From contig NZ_JAJMLZ010000010.1 of assembly GCF_022227765.1 (NCBI RefSeq), forward strand, positions 62,001-126,000: a stretch of 64,000 nt of DNA. Reading direction: 5' to 3'. The DNA is from Ectothiorhodospira shaposhnikovii (GTDB taxonomy: Bacteria > Pseudomonadota > Gammaproteobacteria > Ectothiorhodospirales > Ectothiorhodospiraceae). The notes beneath the pieces are model-generated. The model saw only the letters and a list, made by a program, of their open reading frames with translations, ran no database searches and was not told the DNA's origin. Made by a program: the position numbers and the translations under genes. The stretch's first letter is position 1; each line of letters opens with the position of its first letter. This document shows, in pieces, positions 9,701 to 18,965 of the stretch.

Positions 9701-10672
9701 TCAATCCAGCGATGCAAGCCGCTTCAGCACCTGCGCCAGCTCCGGTTCCAGCGGGGCTTCGACGGCATAGGTGCGGCCGCTGCCCGGCAGCGTGAAATGC
9801 AGGGCACGGGCATGCAGAAATTGGCGCCTGAGCCCCAGTGTCTTCAACCGGCGATTGAACTCGAAATCACCGTAGTGCCGATCGCCCGCCACCGGATGTC
9901 CCTCATGGGCGGCGTGCACACGGATCTGATGGGTTCGCCCCGTGCCGATACGGATATCCATCAGGGTGGCTTGGTCAAAACGCCGCACCGGGATGAACAG
10001 GCTGTCCGCGTCACGGCCCTCCTCCTCATCCACCTGTACCAGACGGATGCCACCGCGACGGACATTACGGGCCAGACCCGCGTTCACCCGACGCTCCCCC
10101 CCCGGCCACCGCCCCGCCAGCAGGGCCAGGTAGATCTTGTCGATCCCACCGCCACGCAGAAGTTCATGAAAGGCCAGCAACGCCTGGCGGTTGCGGGCCA
10201 GAACCAGGCAGCCGCTGGTCTCCCGGTCAAGGCGATGGGCCAGTTCCAGGAAGGGCTCGCCACGGCCCATCTTGCGCAAGGCCTCGATGACCCCCAAGGC
10301 CACGCCACTGCCCCCATGCACCGGCAGACCGGCGGGCTTGTTGATCACCAGCAGGTCGTCGTCTTCCAGCAGCACCGACCGTTCCAGCAGATCCACCAGC
10401 CCCGGGGGTAGCGGCCGGTCGTCCTGACGCGGCTCACTGCGGCTGACCGGCGGAATCCTTACACTATCCCCGGTCACAACCCGGTAATCGGGCTTGGCGC
10501 GGCCCTTGTTGACTCGCACCTCACCCTTGCGCAGCAGCCGGTAGACCCGGGTACGAGGCACGCCCTTGAGATGGCGCAGGAGGAAATTGTCCAGGCGCTG
10601 TCCGGCATCGGCCGCGCTGACCTGGACGTGGACAACCGTCGAAGGGCTGGATTCGGGGCTTTTGGACATCAT
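9701..10672 (-). CDS. rluC: 23S rRNA pseudouridine synthase RluC
   Basis: This enzyme converts uridines 955, 2504 and 2580 (E. coli numbering) of 23S rRNA to pseudouridine. An N-terminal S4 RNA-binding domain (VDAGQRLDN-like stretch through RVNKGRAKPDYRV) is followed by the catalytic RluA-type domain with HRLDRETSG, in which the Asp is catalytic. The ATG pair at 10672/10669 is preferred over an upstream GTG at 10690. It is divergent from rne, the usual arrangement in gammaproteobacteria, which supports RluC rather than RluD or RluA. Confidence 0.92.
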   Translation of the reverse strand: MMSKSPESSPSTVVHVQVSAADAGQRLDNFLLRHLKGVPRTRVYRLLRKGEVRVNKGRAKPDYRVVTGDSVRIPPVSRSEPRQDDRPLPPGLVDLLERSVLLEDDDLLVINKPAGLPVHGGSGVALGVIEALRKMGRGEPFLELAHRLDRETSGCLVLARNRQALLAFHELLRGGGIDKIYLALLAGRWPGGERRVNAGLARNVRRGGIRLVQVDEEEGRDADSLFIPVRRFDQATLMDIRIGTGRTHQIRVHAAHEGHPVAGDRHYGDFEFNRRLKTLGLRRQFLHARALHFTLPGSGRTYAVEAPLEPELAQVLKRLASLD

Positions 10673-10698
10673 CGAATAATAACAGGTCACTCAAAGGT

Positions 10699-10727
10699 TT
10701 GATGGAATTTTACCGGATTGCTATCAT
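10699..10727 (+). promoter_or_regulatory. Probable rne sigma-70 promoter
   Basis: A -35 box TTGATG (10699-10704), a 17-bp spacer and a -10 box TATCAT (10722-10727) match the sigma-70 consensus well. Transcription would start near 10734. It lies in the rluC-rne divergent region. Confidence 0.5.
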
Positions 10728-10733
10728 GACGTG

Positions 10734-11099
10734 TCGCGCTGGGTTGACTCGGCAGATATCGGAGCGGCCCCCGCAGCCTCGTGGTTGCCGCAAACCCTCC
10801 CGAATCGCCCACCTCCCGCGACCGACAGAACACCAAACGGAGAATGCCTGCCCAGAGGGCATGTGTCGTTCCCCGTCATGGATATCCACGCTCTAGAAAA
10901 AAGATCCTTTTGAATATTCTGAGCGGTTTTTTGGACAATCTTGCCCCCACGCCCCCATGCCCTGCACATGCGGGCGTCGTGCTCCCATGGCTGTTCGCAT
11001 GCGCCCTGATGATCGGCGGCGCGCGCCCCCTCCATGCAGCACCGCCGACGCCGTGTGACCGCCGGGGCGTGGCCGGGCATTGCACCCGAGACACACTTC
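10734..11099 (+). promoter_or_regulatory. Long 5' untranslated leader of rne
   Basis: No convincing gene lies between rluC and rne. From the predicted start near 10734 the rne leader would be about 366 nt, close to the known 361-nt E. coli rne leader that mediates feedback cleavage by RNase E. It contains hairpins, for example TGCC/GGCA near 10845-10860, and an AU-rich single-stranded-looking patch at about 10895-10940 (CTAGAAAAAAGATCCTTTTG) that would suit RNase E. The autoregulatory role is inferred from E. coli. Confidence 0.5.
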
Positions 11100-14024
11100 A
11101 TGAAACGAATCCTAGTCAATGCCACGCAGCCGGAAGAGCTGCGTGTGGCCATGGTGGACGGCCAGAAACTCTACGATCTGGACATCGAACTGCCTTCCCG
11201 CGAACAGAAAAAGGCCAACGTCTACAAGGGTGTCGTCACCCGCGTCGAACCCAGCCTTGAAGCCGCCTTCGTCAACTATGGTTCGGAGCGCCACGGCTTC
11301 CTGCCCTTCAAGGAAATTGCCCGCGGCTATCTGAACCAGCCCGACAGCCCCGAAGCCTCGCCGAAAACCTCCCTCAAGGAGGGCATGGAACTCATCGTCC
11401 AGGTGGAAAAAGAGGAACGGGGCAACAAGGGCGCCGCCCTGACCACCTTCGTCAGCCTGGCAGGGCGTTATCTGGTGCTCATGCCGAACAACCCCCGGGC
11501 CGGCGGCGTGTCACGCCGCATCGAGGGCGAGGAACGCAGCGAGATCCGCGAATCCCTGGCCCAGCTGGACGTCCCTCAGGGCATGGGCCTGATCGCCCGC
11601 ACCGCCGGTGTCGGCCGCACCGTGGAAGAACTGCAGTGGGATCTGGAATACCTCAAGACCCTCTGGAACTCCATCGCCGAGGCTGCCGAAAGCCGCAAGG
11701 CCCCGTTCCTGATCTATCAGGAAAGCAACGTGATCATCCGTACCCTGCGGGATCACATGCGTAACGACATCGCCGAAGTCATCATCGATGATGCCAAGGT
11801 CTTCGGTCAGGCGCGGGATTTCGTCCAGCAGGTGATGCCCAACAGTCTGCGCAAGCTCAAGCTCTACGAAGATCATGTCCCCCTCTTCAACCGCTATCAG
11901 ATCGAAAGCCAGATCGAAGCCGCTTTCCAGCGGGAGGTGACACTGCCCTCCGGCGGTGCCATCGTCATCGACCACACCGAGGCGCTGATCTCCATCGACG
12001 TCAACTCCGCCCGCGCCACCAAGGGCAGCGACATCGAGGAAACCGCCCTCAACACCAACCTGGAAGCCGCCGAGGAGATTGCCAGGCAACTGCGCCTGCG
12101 GGACTTGGGCGGCCTGATCGTCATCGATTTCATCGACATGGCCCCCAACAAGAACCAGCGCGAGGTGGAAAACCGTCTACGCTCGGCTCTGGAAATGGAC
12201 CGGGCCAGGGTCCAGGTGGGACGCATCTCCCGCTTCGGCCTGCTGGAGATGTCCCGCCAGCGCCTACGTCCCTCCCTGGGGGAATCCAGCCAGATCGTCT
12301 GTCCCCGCTGCAATGGTCACGGCCATATCCGCAGCGTGGAGTCGCTGTCCCTGTCCGTGCTGCGACTGGTGGAAGAAGAGGCCATGAAGGAGAAAACCGG
12401 ACGCGTGCTGGCTCACCTGCCGGTGGATGTGGCCACCTTCCTGCTGAACGAAAAAAGGGACGTGATCTCCACCATCGAGAGCCGTTACAAAGTGGACATC
12501 ACCCTGGTGCCCACTCCCAACATGCTGACGCCCCATTTCACGGTACGGCGCATGCGCGGCGAGGAAGTGACGGAAGAACTCGAAGGCAAGAGCAGCTATC
12601 AGATCCTGACCGAAGATGAACCGGAACTGGTGAATCAGACCCGCAAGAGCCGGCTGGAGAAGGCGCTGGTGCAGACCATTGCCCCCTCGGCCCCGGTGCA
12701 ACCGGACATGCAGCCCCGGGCTAGGCCACTCGCCCCTCAGGATCGCCGTGGTGTCTCTCCGGTGTCCCTGCCCGGCCTGTTCAGCCGCATCTGGAGCAGC
12801 CTGTTCTCCAATGAAGAGCGCCCGGTGGCGCCGCAGGCCACGCCACCTCGCCCGGCGCAACGCAGTCAACCTGTCCGCGGCTCTGAGTCACAGGGCGGCC
12901 AGGCCCACGGCGAACACGCTGACAGCGGCACGCCTCCCGCTCGGCGTGAGCGCCAGCCCCAGGAGAGTGATGCCGAGACGGGCAGGGGACGCTCTCGTCG
13001 CAACCCCCGTTCCCGCCGCGGTCGGGATACGGGCAACGATGAGCGCTCGCGCGGCAATGGCGGTCAGCGCCCGGAATCGTCCAGGCGCGTCGAAGAATCC
13101 GACGCCGGCAAAACCGTGGAATCCAGAGCGGCCGAGACACCATCGGCGGCCACCGTCGAGGAATCCCGCCCGAGCGAAACCACCCAGCCCCCAGCTCAGG
13201 AGCGTCGGGACCGGGACGGTGCCACCGGTAGCGGCACCCGCAGCCGGGGACGCCGTGGTGGGCGCCGTCGTCGCCGCGGCACAGGCTCGGGTGATGAGAC
13301 GCGCGGCGCGGAAAACAATCGTCAGGGCGATGCTCAGACCACCACGGAGCCGACACAGGAAGGCCGCAAGGCGCCTTCCGACGGTGCGGAGCAACGTTCC
13401 GGAGAGGGTGAGGACAGCCGCGCCAGGGATCGGCGCCCGCGTCAGGCAGAAACCGGAGCGACCACGCCCAAAACAGAGCAACCCGGACAGGAATCCCCGG
13501 TAGCCGCCCCCCCCGCCGACCCTGACCACCGGCTGCCCCCGCCGCCGGCGGCCAAGCCCTTGGTCGTCTCGACGGAACCCCAGTCTGCCGGGCAACCGGC
13601 ACCCAAGGTGGAGCCGGCCCGTGAGGCTGCCCAGCCCACCCAGGAGAAGGCGTCACCGGTAAAGGAGACCGCAGGGGAGAAGGATCTGCAGGCCGCCCCC
13701 TCGGCCAAGCCGGACGAGGGTGGCAAGGGCGTGGCGGAAGACGCCCGGGAACCCCGTCGCTCGGGTTCCGTCAAGGCCCAGAGACCGGCCGGCAATCGCC
13801 GCGGGGAAGGCCGACGCACGACGGCCGGCACCAGCAAGGAAGAGGCCGCCAGGACGGCGAAGGAACATGCCGGCACGGTCGCTACTGCCACCGCTCCGGA
13901 ACCATCGGCCGCGACTGACAAATCCGCGCCCACCGACAAACCGGCGCCCGCCGGTCCGGTGAACAACGGCAAGGAAACACCGACGACGGACAGCGGCAAG
14001 GGCCAGGAAACGACGGATCGCTGA
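11100..14024 (+). CDS. rne: Ribonuclease E
   Basis: This 974-residue endoribonuclease processes rRNA and tRNA, decays mRNA and scaffolds the degradosome on the inner membrane. It starts [10 protein letters not shown], followed by the S1 RNA-binding domain (about residues 35-120), 5'-sensor/RNase H regions, the DNase I-like catalytic region with conserved acidic residues (IDVNSA, IDFIDM) and the zinc-link CPRCNGHG (two Cys). Beyond about residue 520 the protein becomes a long, Arg/Glu/Pro-rich low-complexity tail with RSRRGR-like basic patches, typical of degradosome scaffolds. The ATG at 11100 is fixed by homology. Confidence 0.95.
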   Translation: MKRILVNATQPEELRVAMVDGQKLYDLDIELPSREQKKANVYKGVVTRVEPSLEAAFVNYGSERHGFLPFKEIARGYLNQPDSPEASPKTSLKEGMELIVQVEKEERGNKGAALTTFVSLAGRYLVLMPNNPRAGGVSRRIEGEERSEIRESLAQLDVPQGMGLIARTAGVGRTVEELQWDLEYLKTLWNSIAEAAESRKAPFLIYQESNVIIRTLRDHMRNDIAEVIIDDAKVFGQARDFVQQVMPNSLRKLKLYEDHVPLFNRYQIESQIEAAFQREVTLPSGGAIVIDHTEALISIDVNSARATKGSDIEETALNTNLEAAEEIARQLRLRDLGGLIVIDFIDMAPNKNQREVENRLRSALEMDRARVQVGRISRFGLLEMSRQRLRPSLGESSQIVCPRCNGHGHIRSVESLSLSVLRLVEEEAMKEKTGRVLAHLPVDVATFLLNEKRDVISTIESRYKVDITLVPTPNMLTPHFTVRRMRGEEVTEELEGKSSYQILTEDEPELVNQTRKSRLEKALVQTIAPSAPVQPDMQPRARPLAPQDRRGVSPVSLPGLFSRIWSSLFSNEERPVAPQATPPRPAQRSQPVRGSESQGGQAHGEHADSGTPPARRERQPQESDAETGRGRSRRNPRSRRGRDTGNDERSRGNGGQRPESSRRVEESDAGKTVESRAAETPSAATVEESRPSETTQPPAQERRDRDGATGSGTRSRGRRGGRRRRRGTGSGDETRGAENNRQGDAQTTTEPTQEGRKAPSDGAEQRSGEGEDSRARDRRPRQAETGATTPKTEQPGQESPVAAPPADPDHRLPPPPAAKPLVVSTEPQSAGQPAPKVEPAREAAQPTQEKASPVKETAGEKDLQAAPSAKPDEGGKGVAEDAREPRRSGSVKAQRPAGNRRGEGRRTTAGTSKEEAARTAKEHAGTVATATAPEPSAATDKSAPTDKPAPAGPVNNGKETPTTDSGKGQETTDR

Positions 14025-14047
14025 CGGCGAGGCCCGATCCGCCACCC

Positions 14048-14072
14048 GGGCCGGGGGGACTACCCCCGGCCC
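14048..14072. terminator. GC-rich hairpin between rne and the tyrosine phosphatase gene
   Basis: A 10-bp perfect stem (GGGCCGGGGG / CCCCCGGCCC) with a five-base loop lies between convergent genes and overlaps the last codons of the phosphatase gene. It has no T-run, so it may work with Rho or as an mRNA end-stabiliser. Confidence 0.45.
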
Positions 14073-14557
14073 TTCAACGGAAGATCGTGAGCCTGACAGA
14101 GGTGCAACAACAATCCTCTTGAAGCGTCTTCCACCATGTCCATGACCCGCTCAAAGCCGGTGGAACCACCATAGTAAGGGTCCGGCACCTCCCGCTCGGA
14201 CCAGTGGTTGCCGAACTCCATGAACAGGGACAGACGCATGCCGGGACGCCCCTCGCCCATCAGGCGGACGTTCTCCAGATTGTCCCGGTCCATTACCATC
14301 ACGTAATCAAACCGTTCCAGATCCGCGCGCTCGATGCGCCGAGCCCGTTGCCCGGACAGGTCAATCCCCCGAGCCTGGGCCGTGCGCCGCGCCCGCTCGT
14401 CCGGTGGCTCGCCCACGTGATAGGCATGGGTCCCCGCGGAATCCACATGAAGCAGATCCGCAAGACCGGCCTGTGCCACATGATGTTCGAAGACACCCTG
14501 AGCCATGGGGGATCGGCAAATATTCCCCATGCAAACGAACAGGACATTCACTTTCAT
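14060..14557 (-). CDS. Low-molecular-weight protein tyrosine phosphatase
   Basis: This LMW-PTP of about 165 residues has the P-loop CMGNICRS (CX5R with catalytic Cys and Arg) within the first 20 residues and the general-acid Asp in VPDPYYGG near the C-terminus. Such enzymes dephosphorylate protein tyrosines, often on exopolysaccharide-control kinases; the partner here is unknown. The ATG at 14557 is preceded by a GGAG; a longer reading to 14617 adds a basic extension that the family lacks. No wzc-like kinase is nearby. Confidence 0.9.
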   Translation of the reverse strand: MKVNVLFVCMGNICRSPMAQGVFEHHVAQAGLADLLHVDSAGTHAYHVGEPPDERARRTAQARGIDLSGQRARRIERADLERFDYVMVMDRDNLENVRLMGEGRPGMRLSLFMEFGNHWSEREVPDPYYGGSTGFERVMDMVEDASRGLLLHLCQAHDLPLKGRG

Positions 14558-14673
14558 CTTGAAATCTCCGTCAACAGGCCCGGATTGCCTGCGCCGCTGA
14601 AACCATTTCTTGATCATTCATCATCCATCCCGACACTCTCCAGGCACGTTGCCAGGGCGCATCGACGCAGGCT

Positions 14674-15972
14674 ATGGTTAGACCATCCATGGAAACTTCC
14701 GCTCCCCAGCTGATTCGTCTCCCACCTGCCGACCTGCAGGCCGGCACGCTGAGCAATCTCCTGCAACGCCTACAGACCGGACAGATCCTCCAGGCCAGGG
14801 TTCTGACCGGCAGTCTGAATGCAGGAGATGCCGTCCAGTTACGGCTGGCGGGTGAAACCCTGGCACTGCGCCTGCCGGTGGTCGTGCGCGCCGGGGATAG
14901 CCTGCGGATGCAGGTCACCGCCGTCAACCCCAGACTGGAACTGTCCCTGCTGCGGGAAGCATCGTCGCCACAACCCTCCACACCGCAATCTCCGCTGCAG
15001 TCCGCGCCACACTCTCCATCGCCGAATACGCCGCAGGCAATCCTGCCGACCTTGCTCCGACAATGGGTGCCCCAGCAGTCGGGACAGGCTCCCCTGCTGG
15101 CAAGCCTGCATGCATTGAACCAGCCGGGACAGGCCGGTGCCGCCGGGATTCCCGAACCGCTGACCCAGGCCTTGCAACGTCTGTGGCAGGCCCTGCCCAC
15201 CCCCTCACACATTGCCACCCCGGAAGGTCTGCGCCAGGTGATGCTGGGGTCGGGCCTGTTCTACGAAGCCCGGCTTGCTCACCCCGCACCTTCGGCGCGC
15301 ACGGATCTCCCCCAGGACCTGAAGGCACGCCTGCTGTCCCTGGCCGAACAACTGCGCGCCCTGCCCCTGCAGCCGCGCACCTCGTTGCCCCGGGGCGGCC
15401 AAGTGACGGCGGATCTGCCGCCGCCCTTGCCCAACACCTTACCGACCGCCCAGCCTCGCGCTCCGGCGGCCGCCGGTACCGCACTCCTGCCCGCCCCTCT
15501 GTTGCTGGACGCACTGCGCCAGCAGGTGGAGCGATCCCTGGCCAGACTGGTGATCCACCAGCTTTCGTCCACGGAAAAACCGGACGAGGTTTCTCAGCCA
15601 CGGTGGCTGCTGGAACTGGCCCTGCGCGCAGAACAGGGGGTCGACATCGTCCATATGCGTCTGGAACGGGAGGCTCGCCAAGGTCACGGGGATGATGCCC
15701 GTGAACATGCCTGGAAGGCGGATCTGGCCCTGGATCTGCCGGAACTGGGACCGGTGCATGTCAGGATCGTAGTCCGGGGACAGGATGTCAGCACCCACTT
15801 CCGGGTCGGCTCGGAAGAGACACGTCGACGCCTTGAAGACGCGCTACCCCGGCTCAAGGACAACCTGGAAGCCAGGAATCTTCAGGTTCACAGCCTGAAC
15901 TGCCGCACCGGAACACCCCCGGAACCCTCGCCCACCGCCGCGGACGGCCCCTGGATCGACAGCCACGCCTGA
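14674..15972 (+). CDS. FliK-like flagellar hook-length control family protein
   Basis: This 432-residue protein has a Gln/Pro/Ala-rich N-terminal half (with a SPQPSTPQSPLQ-like stretch at about residues 97-125). Its C-terminal domain (about residues 330-410) resembles the Flg_hook domain of FliK, including a PELGPVHVRI segment. A second, canonical fliK lies in the main flagellar cluster at 36280-37356, so this is a paralogue. Its stop overlaps the start of the FlhB-like gene (TGATG), so the two are translationally coupled, as in the ylqG-ylqH type pair. Start ATG 14674; ATG 14689 is an alternative. It may modulate export-substrate switching, but this is not shown. Confidence 0.75.
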   Translation: MVRPSMETSAPQLIRLPPADLQAGTLSNLLQRLQTGQILQARVLTGSLNAGDAVQLRLAGETLALRLPVVVRAGDSLRMQVTAVNPRLELSLLREASSPQPSTPQSPLQSAPHSPSPNTPQAILPTLLRQWVPQQSGQAPLLASLHALNQPGQAGAAGIPEPLTQALQRLWQALPTPSHIATPEGLRQVMLGSGLFYEARLAHPAPSARTDLPQDLKARLLSLAEQLRALPLQPRTSLPRGGQVTADLPPPLPNTLPTAQPRAPAAAGTALLPAPLLLDALRQQVERSLARLVIHQLSSTEKPDEVSQPRWLLELALRAEQGVDIVHMRLEREARQGHGDDAREHAWKADLALDLPELGPVHVRIVVRGQDVSTHFRVGSEETRRRLEDALPRLKDNLEARNLQVHSLNCRTGTPPEPSPTAADGPWIDSHA

Positions 15973-16280
15973 TGAAGACACCCATCGAACACAAGCAGGG
16001 CCGGCGGCAGGCAATTGCGTTGCACTACGGCGGCAGCGGCGCCCCACGCCTGACGGCCAAGGGTGAAGGGGAGCTGGCGGAGCGGATACTGGACATCGCC
16101 AGGGCCCATGATGTGCCCGTTCATCGGGATGCCGCCCTGAGCATGACCCTTTCCCGCGTCCCCCTGGGTGAGGAGATTCCGGAAAATCTCTATGTGGCGG
16201 TGGCGGAAGTCCTGGCCTTCATCTACCTGCTCAGCGGCAGGACGCCCGCCGATGCCGGCAGACATCAGGACACGGACTGA
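15972..16280 (+). CDS. Stand-alone FlhB C-terminal-domain protein
   Basis: This 102-residue protein aligns with the cytoplasmic FlhBC domain: APRLTAKGEGELAERI, then a VP..RDAALS segment and EEIPENLYVAVAEVLAF, the FlhB C-terminal signature. It lacks the four transmembrane helices and the self-cleaving NPTH motif found in the true FlhB at 30508-31665. Similar short proteins (FhlB/YlqH type) can partly replace the FlhB C-terminal part in some bacteria. It is coupled to the FliK-like gene, suggesting both act at the export gate. Its 3' end overlaps the convergent DUF2802 gene by 16 bp. Confidence 0.85.
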   Translation: MKTPIEHKQGRRQAIALHYGGSGAPRLTAKGEGELAERILDIARAHDVPVHRDAALSMTLSRVPLGEEIPENLYVAVAEVLAFIYLLSGRTPADAGRHQDTD

Positions 16281-16657
16281 TCGCGATGCATGGCCAGCAG
16301 CAGTTCCGCCTCCCCCGATGAGAGCCCGCAACTGGCCACTAGGTCATCCCGGGTCGCCCCCTGTCTGACCATGCGCATGGCCTGCCGGTAAGGGCCTTCG
16401 TCCACATCGCGCATGAGCACCTGTTCCTGCTGCTCCGCCAGACGCCGCAGTTGCTGATCCACCTTCTTGCGATAAGCCTCGAACTGCTGTTCCTCGCTGT
16501 GCAGCGCACTGAGTGCGCCCCTCAGGGCCAGCACGGAGGTTTCCTGCAGGCTCAGGCGCTTGCGCACGCCATCCAGTTGGTGCTTGAGCCAGAAACAGGC
16601 CGCGGCACTTGCCATGGCAATCAGCAAGGCCAGGGTCATGACGATGTAAGGAATCAT
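16265..16657 (-). CDS. DUF2802 family protein
   Basis: This 130-residue protein has one N-terminal transmembrane helix (about residues 4-24), a coiled-coil-like Gln/Glu-rich middle and a C-terminal helix-turn-helix-like segment (ATRDDLVASCGLSSGEAELLL). DUF2802 proteins are typically the last gene of polar flagellar/chemotaxis clusters in gammaproteobacteria; the function is unknown. Its start overlaps the stop of the upstream small gene by ATGA, so it ends the chemotaxis operon. Confidence 0.8.
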   Translation of the reverse strand: MIPYIVMTLALLIAMASAAACFWLKHQLDGVRKRLSLQETSVLALRGALSALHSEEQQFEAYRKKVDQQLRRLAEQQEQVLMRDVDEGPYRQAMRMVRQGATRDDLVASCGLSSGEAELLLAMHRDQSVS

Positions 16658-16878
16658 GCGTATTCGTCTATGTGGTTGGGGTCATCATCCCGGTCAGACC
16701 TGCGCGGCGGCCCGGAGGGCGGCTTGCCGTCATCCTGACTCTCGTCGTCCGCATCGTCTTCCGGTCGCTTGCGACGGGGCGGAGAACGGGGAAACCGCCC
16801 CCGCTCGTCCCCTTCCTCGGGCACGGGGCGCCCCGGCACCAGTGGGTGGGCAGGCGGAATCGGGAGATCTGCGGCCAT
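16654..16878 (-). CDS. Small acidic/proline-rich hypothetical protein
   Basis: This 74-residue protein has alternating Pro-rich, Arg-rich and Asp-rich stretches (RRKRPEDDADDES) and is probably disordered. A good ribosome site (GGAGG seven bases upstream) supports the ATG at 16878. Its stop overlaps the DUF2802 start, and it follows cheW by 31 bp. Short low-complexity ORFs at this place are common in polar flagellar clusters; no function is assigned. Confidence 0.6.
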   Translation of the reverse strand: MAADLPIPPAHPLVPGRPVPEEGDERGRFPRSPPRRKRPEDDADDESQDDGKPPSGPPRRSDRDDDPNHIDEYA

Positions 16879-16909
16879 GGCGTGCCTCCGGAAAAGAAGG
16901 TCATCCCTC

Positions 16910-17380
16910 TTAAAGGGTTGCCACCTCGGCCCACTCATCATCGGTGAGCAGCTTGTTGAGGTCAACCACGATGGTCAGCTCGCCGTCACGACTGGCCACG
17001 CCCTGGATGTACTTGGAGCTTTCATCGTTGCCCACGTTCGGAGCCGGCTCCACATCCCGGGCCGCCAGCTCGATGACTTCGGCCACGCTGTCCACCATGA
17101 TGCCCACCACCTGTCCACCCACCTCGATGATGACGATCCTGGAGGCATCATCGGACTCCTTGTCCATCAGCCCCATGCGACGACGGGCATCAATCACCGT
17201 GACCACATTGCCGCGCAGGTTGATGATACCGAGCACATAATGGGGTGCCCCGGGTACCGGCGCGATCTCCGTCACCCGCAGCACTTCCTGCACCTGCATG
17301 ACGTTGATGGCATAGGTCTCCTCCGCAAGCCGGAAGGTGACGTACTGAGTGGCAGCTGCCGCCTGGGATTCTTTTGCCAT
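16910..17380 (-). CDS. cheW: Chemotaxis coupling protein CheW
   Basis: This 156-residue CheW couples methyl-accepting receptors to CheA at polar arrays. A short Ala-rich lead is followed by the CheW domain with YVTFRLAEETYAI, the receptor/CheA-contact region VLGIINLRGNVVTVID and VGIMVDSVAEVIEL. A frayed 89-bp gap separates it from the upstream CheW-like gene, with no clear promoter seen. Confidence 0.95.
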   Translation of the reverse strand: MAKESQAAAATQYVTFRLAEETYAINVMQVQEVLRVTEIAPVPGAPHYVLGIINLRGNVVTVIDARRRMGLMDKESDDASRIVIIEVGGQVVGIMVDSVAEVIELAARDVEPAPNVGNDESSKYIQGVASRDGELTIVVDLNKLLTDDEWAEVATL

Positions 17381-17469
17381 GAAATGAAACCTCTGTTCGG
17401 GCCGGGTGCATCATGTCATGTGACCGGCAATGGATCTTGATATTGGAATTCAGGCTGCAGGAAATGCCT

Positions 17470-18171
17470 TCAGCCCCAGGTCCCCTGTTCCAGGCTCCGG
17501 GCCAGATAATCCGCATCCAGTATCGCACACAGATGCTTGATCACCGTGCCGGAGAGCCAGGGCCGCTTGCCGCTGGGCGAACGCCAGCGCACCAGCTCGG
17601 GAGACAGGGTCAGGGTCTCTTCCACCCGGTCACAGACCAGTCCCCAACGCCCCTCGTCGATGAGAATCAGGTTGCCGGGAGGCGGCCTTTGCGCCAGACG
17701 ATCCGGTGGCAGTACATGGGGGCTGATATCCACCACCTTCACCTTGCGGCCGTGGTGCTCCGTCAGTCCCAGAAACAGGGCACTGTGACCGGGCATGGGG
17801 GTAATGTCCCTGGGCATCGCCAGAATGCCGGTCAGTTTGACCAGTGGAATCGCCAGCGTCACCCCGCCCAGCCGGAACAGCAGACACTGAAAGGGCTTCC
17901 GTGCCCAGGCCGGGGGGTGATCCTGCACCGGTGCCGTCGGGGGCGGCGGCGGTGCGACAGGTACCGGCTTGATCGGGGTCACCAGGGCGCGTGCCGGGGC
18001 GGCGGGCGCGGTCTTGACGACGGCCGGCGGTGCCTCCGGCGCGGACGGCCGTGGCGTGACTTCCGCAATTTCCTGCAGCAGGTCATCCAGATAGGCGGTG
18101 AGTGCCTGGGGTTCATCCACCACCGTGATCCGTTGCTTGCGCGCCTCCGGCCTGTCATCCCGCTGGTTCAT
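17470..18171 (-). CDS. CheW-domain protein
   Basis: This 233-residue protein has an N-terminal Pro/Ala-rich linker (about residues 40-95) and a C-terminal CheW-like domain (about residues 100-230: FQCLLFRLGGVTLAIPL, GLVCDRVEETLTL). This second, tailed CheW-like protein between ParC and CheW is usual in Pseudomonas/Vibrio-type clusters. There the homologous ParP-like proteins link ParC to CheA at the pole; the linker-plus-CheW architecture fits that role but residue-level proof is missing. It overlaps parC by ATGA. Confidence 0.85.
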   Translation of the reverse strand: MNQRDDRPEARKQRITVVDEPQALTAYLDDLLQEIAEVTPRPSAPEAPPAVVKTAPAAPARALVTPIKPVPVAPPPPPTAPVQDHPPAWARKPFQCLLFRLGGVTLAIPLVKLTGILAMPRDITPMPGHSALFLGLTEHHGRKVKVVDISPHVLPPDRLAQRPPPGNLILIDEGRWGLVCDRVEETLTLSPELVRWRSPSGKRPWLSGTVIKHLCAILDADYLARSLEQGTWG

Positions 18172-18965
18172 GATGCGGCCCTTTGACGAAAGTCGTCCTG
18201 TCCCAGTAGGCTCGCCAGCAGGCGTGCGTAGGCCTCCGTCCCCCGGGCGTCCGGCGCCATGATGGGCAGGGGCATGCCGGCAATGGCCGCTTCCCTGAAC
18301 TTGGTATCCACCGTGATCACGCCTTGCCAGAGGCAGTCGCTGTAATTGTCACGCAGCTCCCACAGCGCCTGGGTGGAGGCGCGGGTACGGCGATCGAACA
18401 GGGTGGGTACCACCACGTATTCCAGGCTGTCCTTGCGGGAACGCTGGATCATCTTCAATGTCTGCAGCATGCGGTCCAGCCCGCGAATGGCCAGATATTC
18501 CGTCTGTACCGGGATGAGCAGCTTGCTGCAGGCCGCCAGTGCATTCACCATCAACACCCCCAGCATGGGCGGACAATCCAGCAGGACGTATTCAAAGCGC
18601 CCCTGGAGTCCCTGGATCGCCCGTTTGATAACCAGCCCCATGCCTTCCCGGGTCCCCAGCTGACGATCCAGCGTGGCCTGGGCCGTCGATGCGGGCAGGA
18701 TGTACAGGTGATCGAAGCGGGTGGCGCGTACCGCCCCGGCCGCCTGGATCGGCCGGCCTTCCGCGGCCTGGTGAAACAGGCTGTAGACGCCGCCGGTCGC
18801 GCCTTCCGGATCACCGCCGAAATAAGCGGTCAGGGAACCGTGCGGGTCCAGGTCCACCAGCAGGGTCTCATGCCCCCTGGCTGCCAGCAGCCCGCCCAGG
18901 GATACCGTGGAGGTGGTCTTGCCCACCCCCCCCTTCTGATTGGCGACAGCCCATACTACGGTCAT
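18168..18965 (-). CDS. parC: ParA-family ATPase of the chemotaxis cluster (ParC-like)
   Basis: This 265-residue deviant-Walker ParA/Soj ATPase has Walker A KGGVGKTT (about residues 11-18), the LLVDLDPHGSLT motif and LLDCPPMLG. Its position between motD and the CheW-domain gene matches ParC (also called ParA-like of polar clusters), which places and partitions chemosensory arrays at the cell pole. There is no parB in the window, so it is not a chromosome partitioning pair. Start and stop overlap both neighbours by four bases. Confidence 0.88.
   Translation of the reverse strand: MTVVWAVANQKGGVGKTTSTVSLGGLLAARGHETLLVDLDPHGSLTAYFGGDPEGATGGVYSLFHQAAEGRPIQAAGAVRATRFDHLYILPASTAQATLDRQLGTREGMGLVIKRAIQGLQGRFEYVLLDCPPMLGVLMVNALAACSKLLIPVQTEYLAIRGLDRMLQTLKMIQRSRKDSLEYVVVPTLFDRRTRASTQALWELRDNYSDCLWQGVITVDTKFREAAIAGMPLPIMAPDARGTEAYARLLASLLGQDDFRQRAAS

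Noticed and set aside
12781-13656. Minus-strand frame of 291 codons within rne
   Set aside because: It lies over the low-complexity C-terminal tail of RNase E and reflects base composition only.
18168-18965. Chromosome-partitioning parA
   Set aside because: No parB follows, and it lies inside the chemotaxis operon in the position of ParC.
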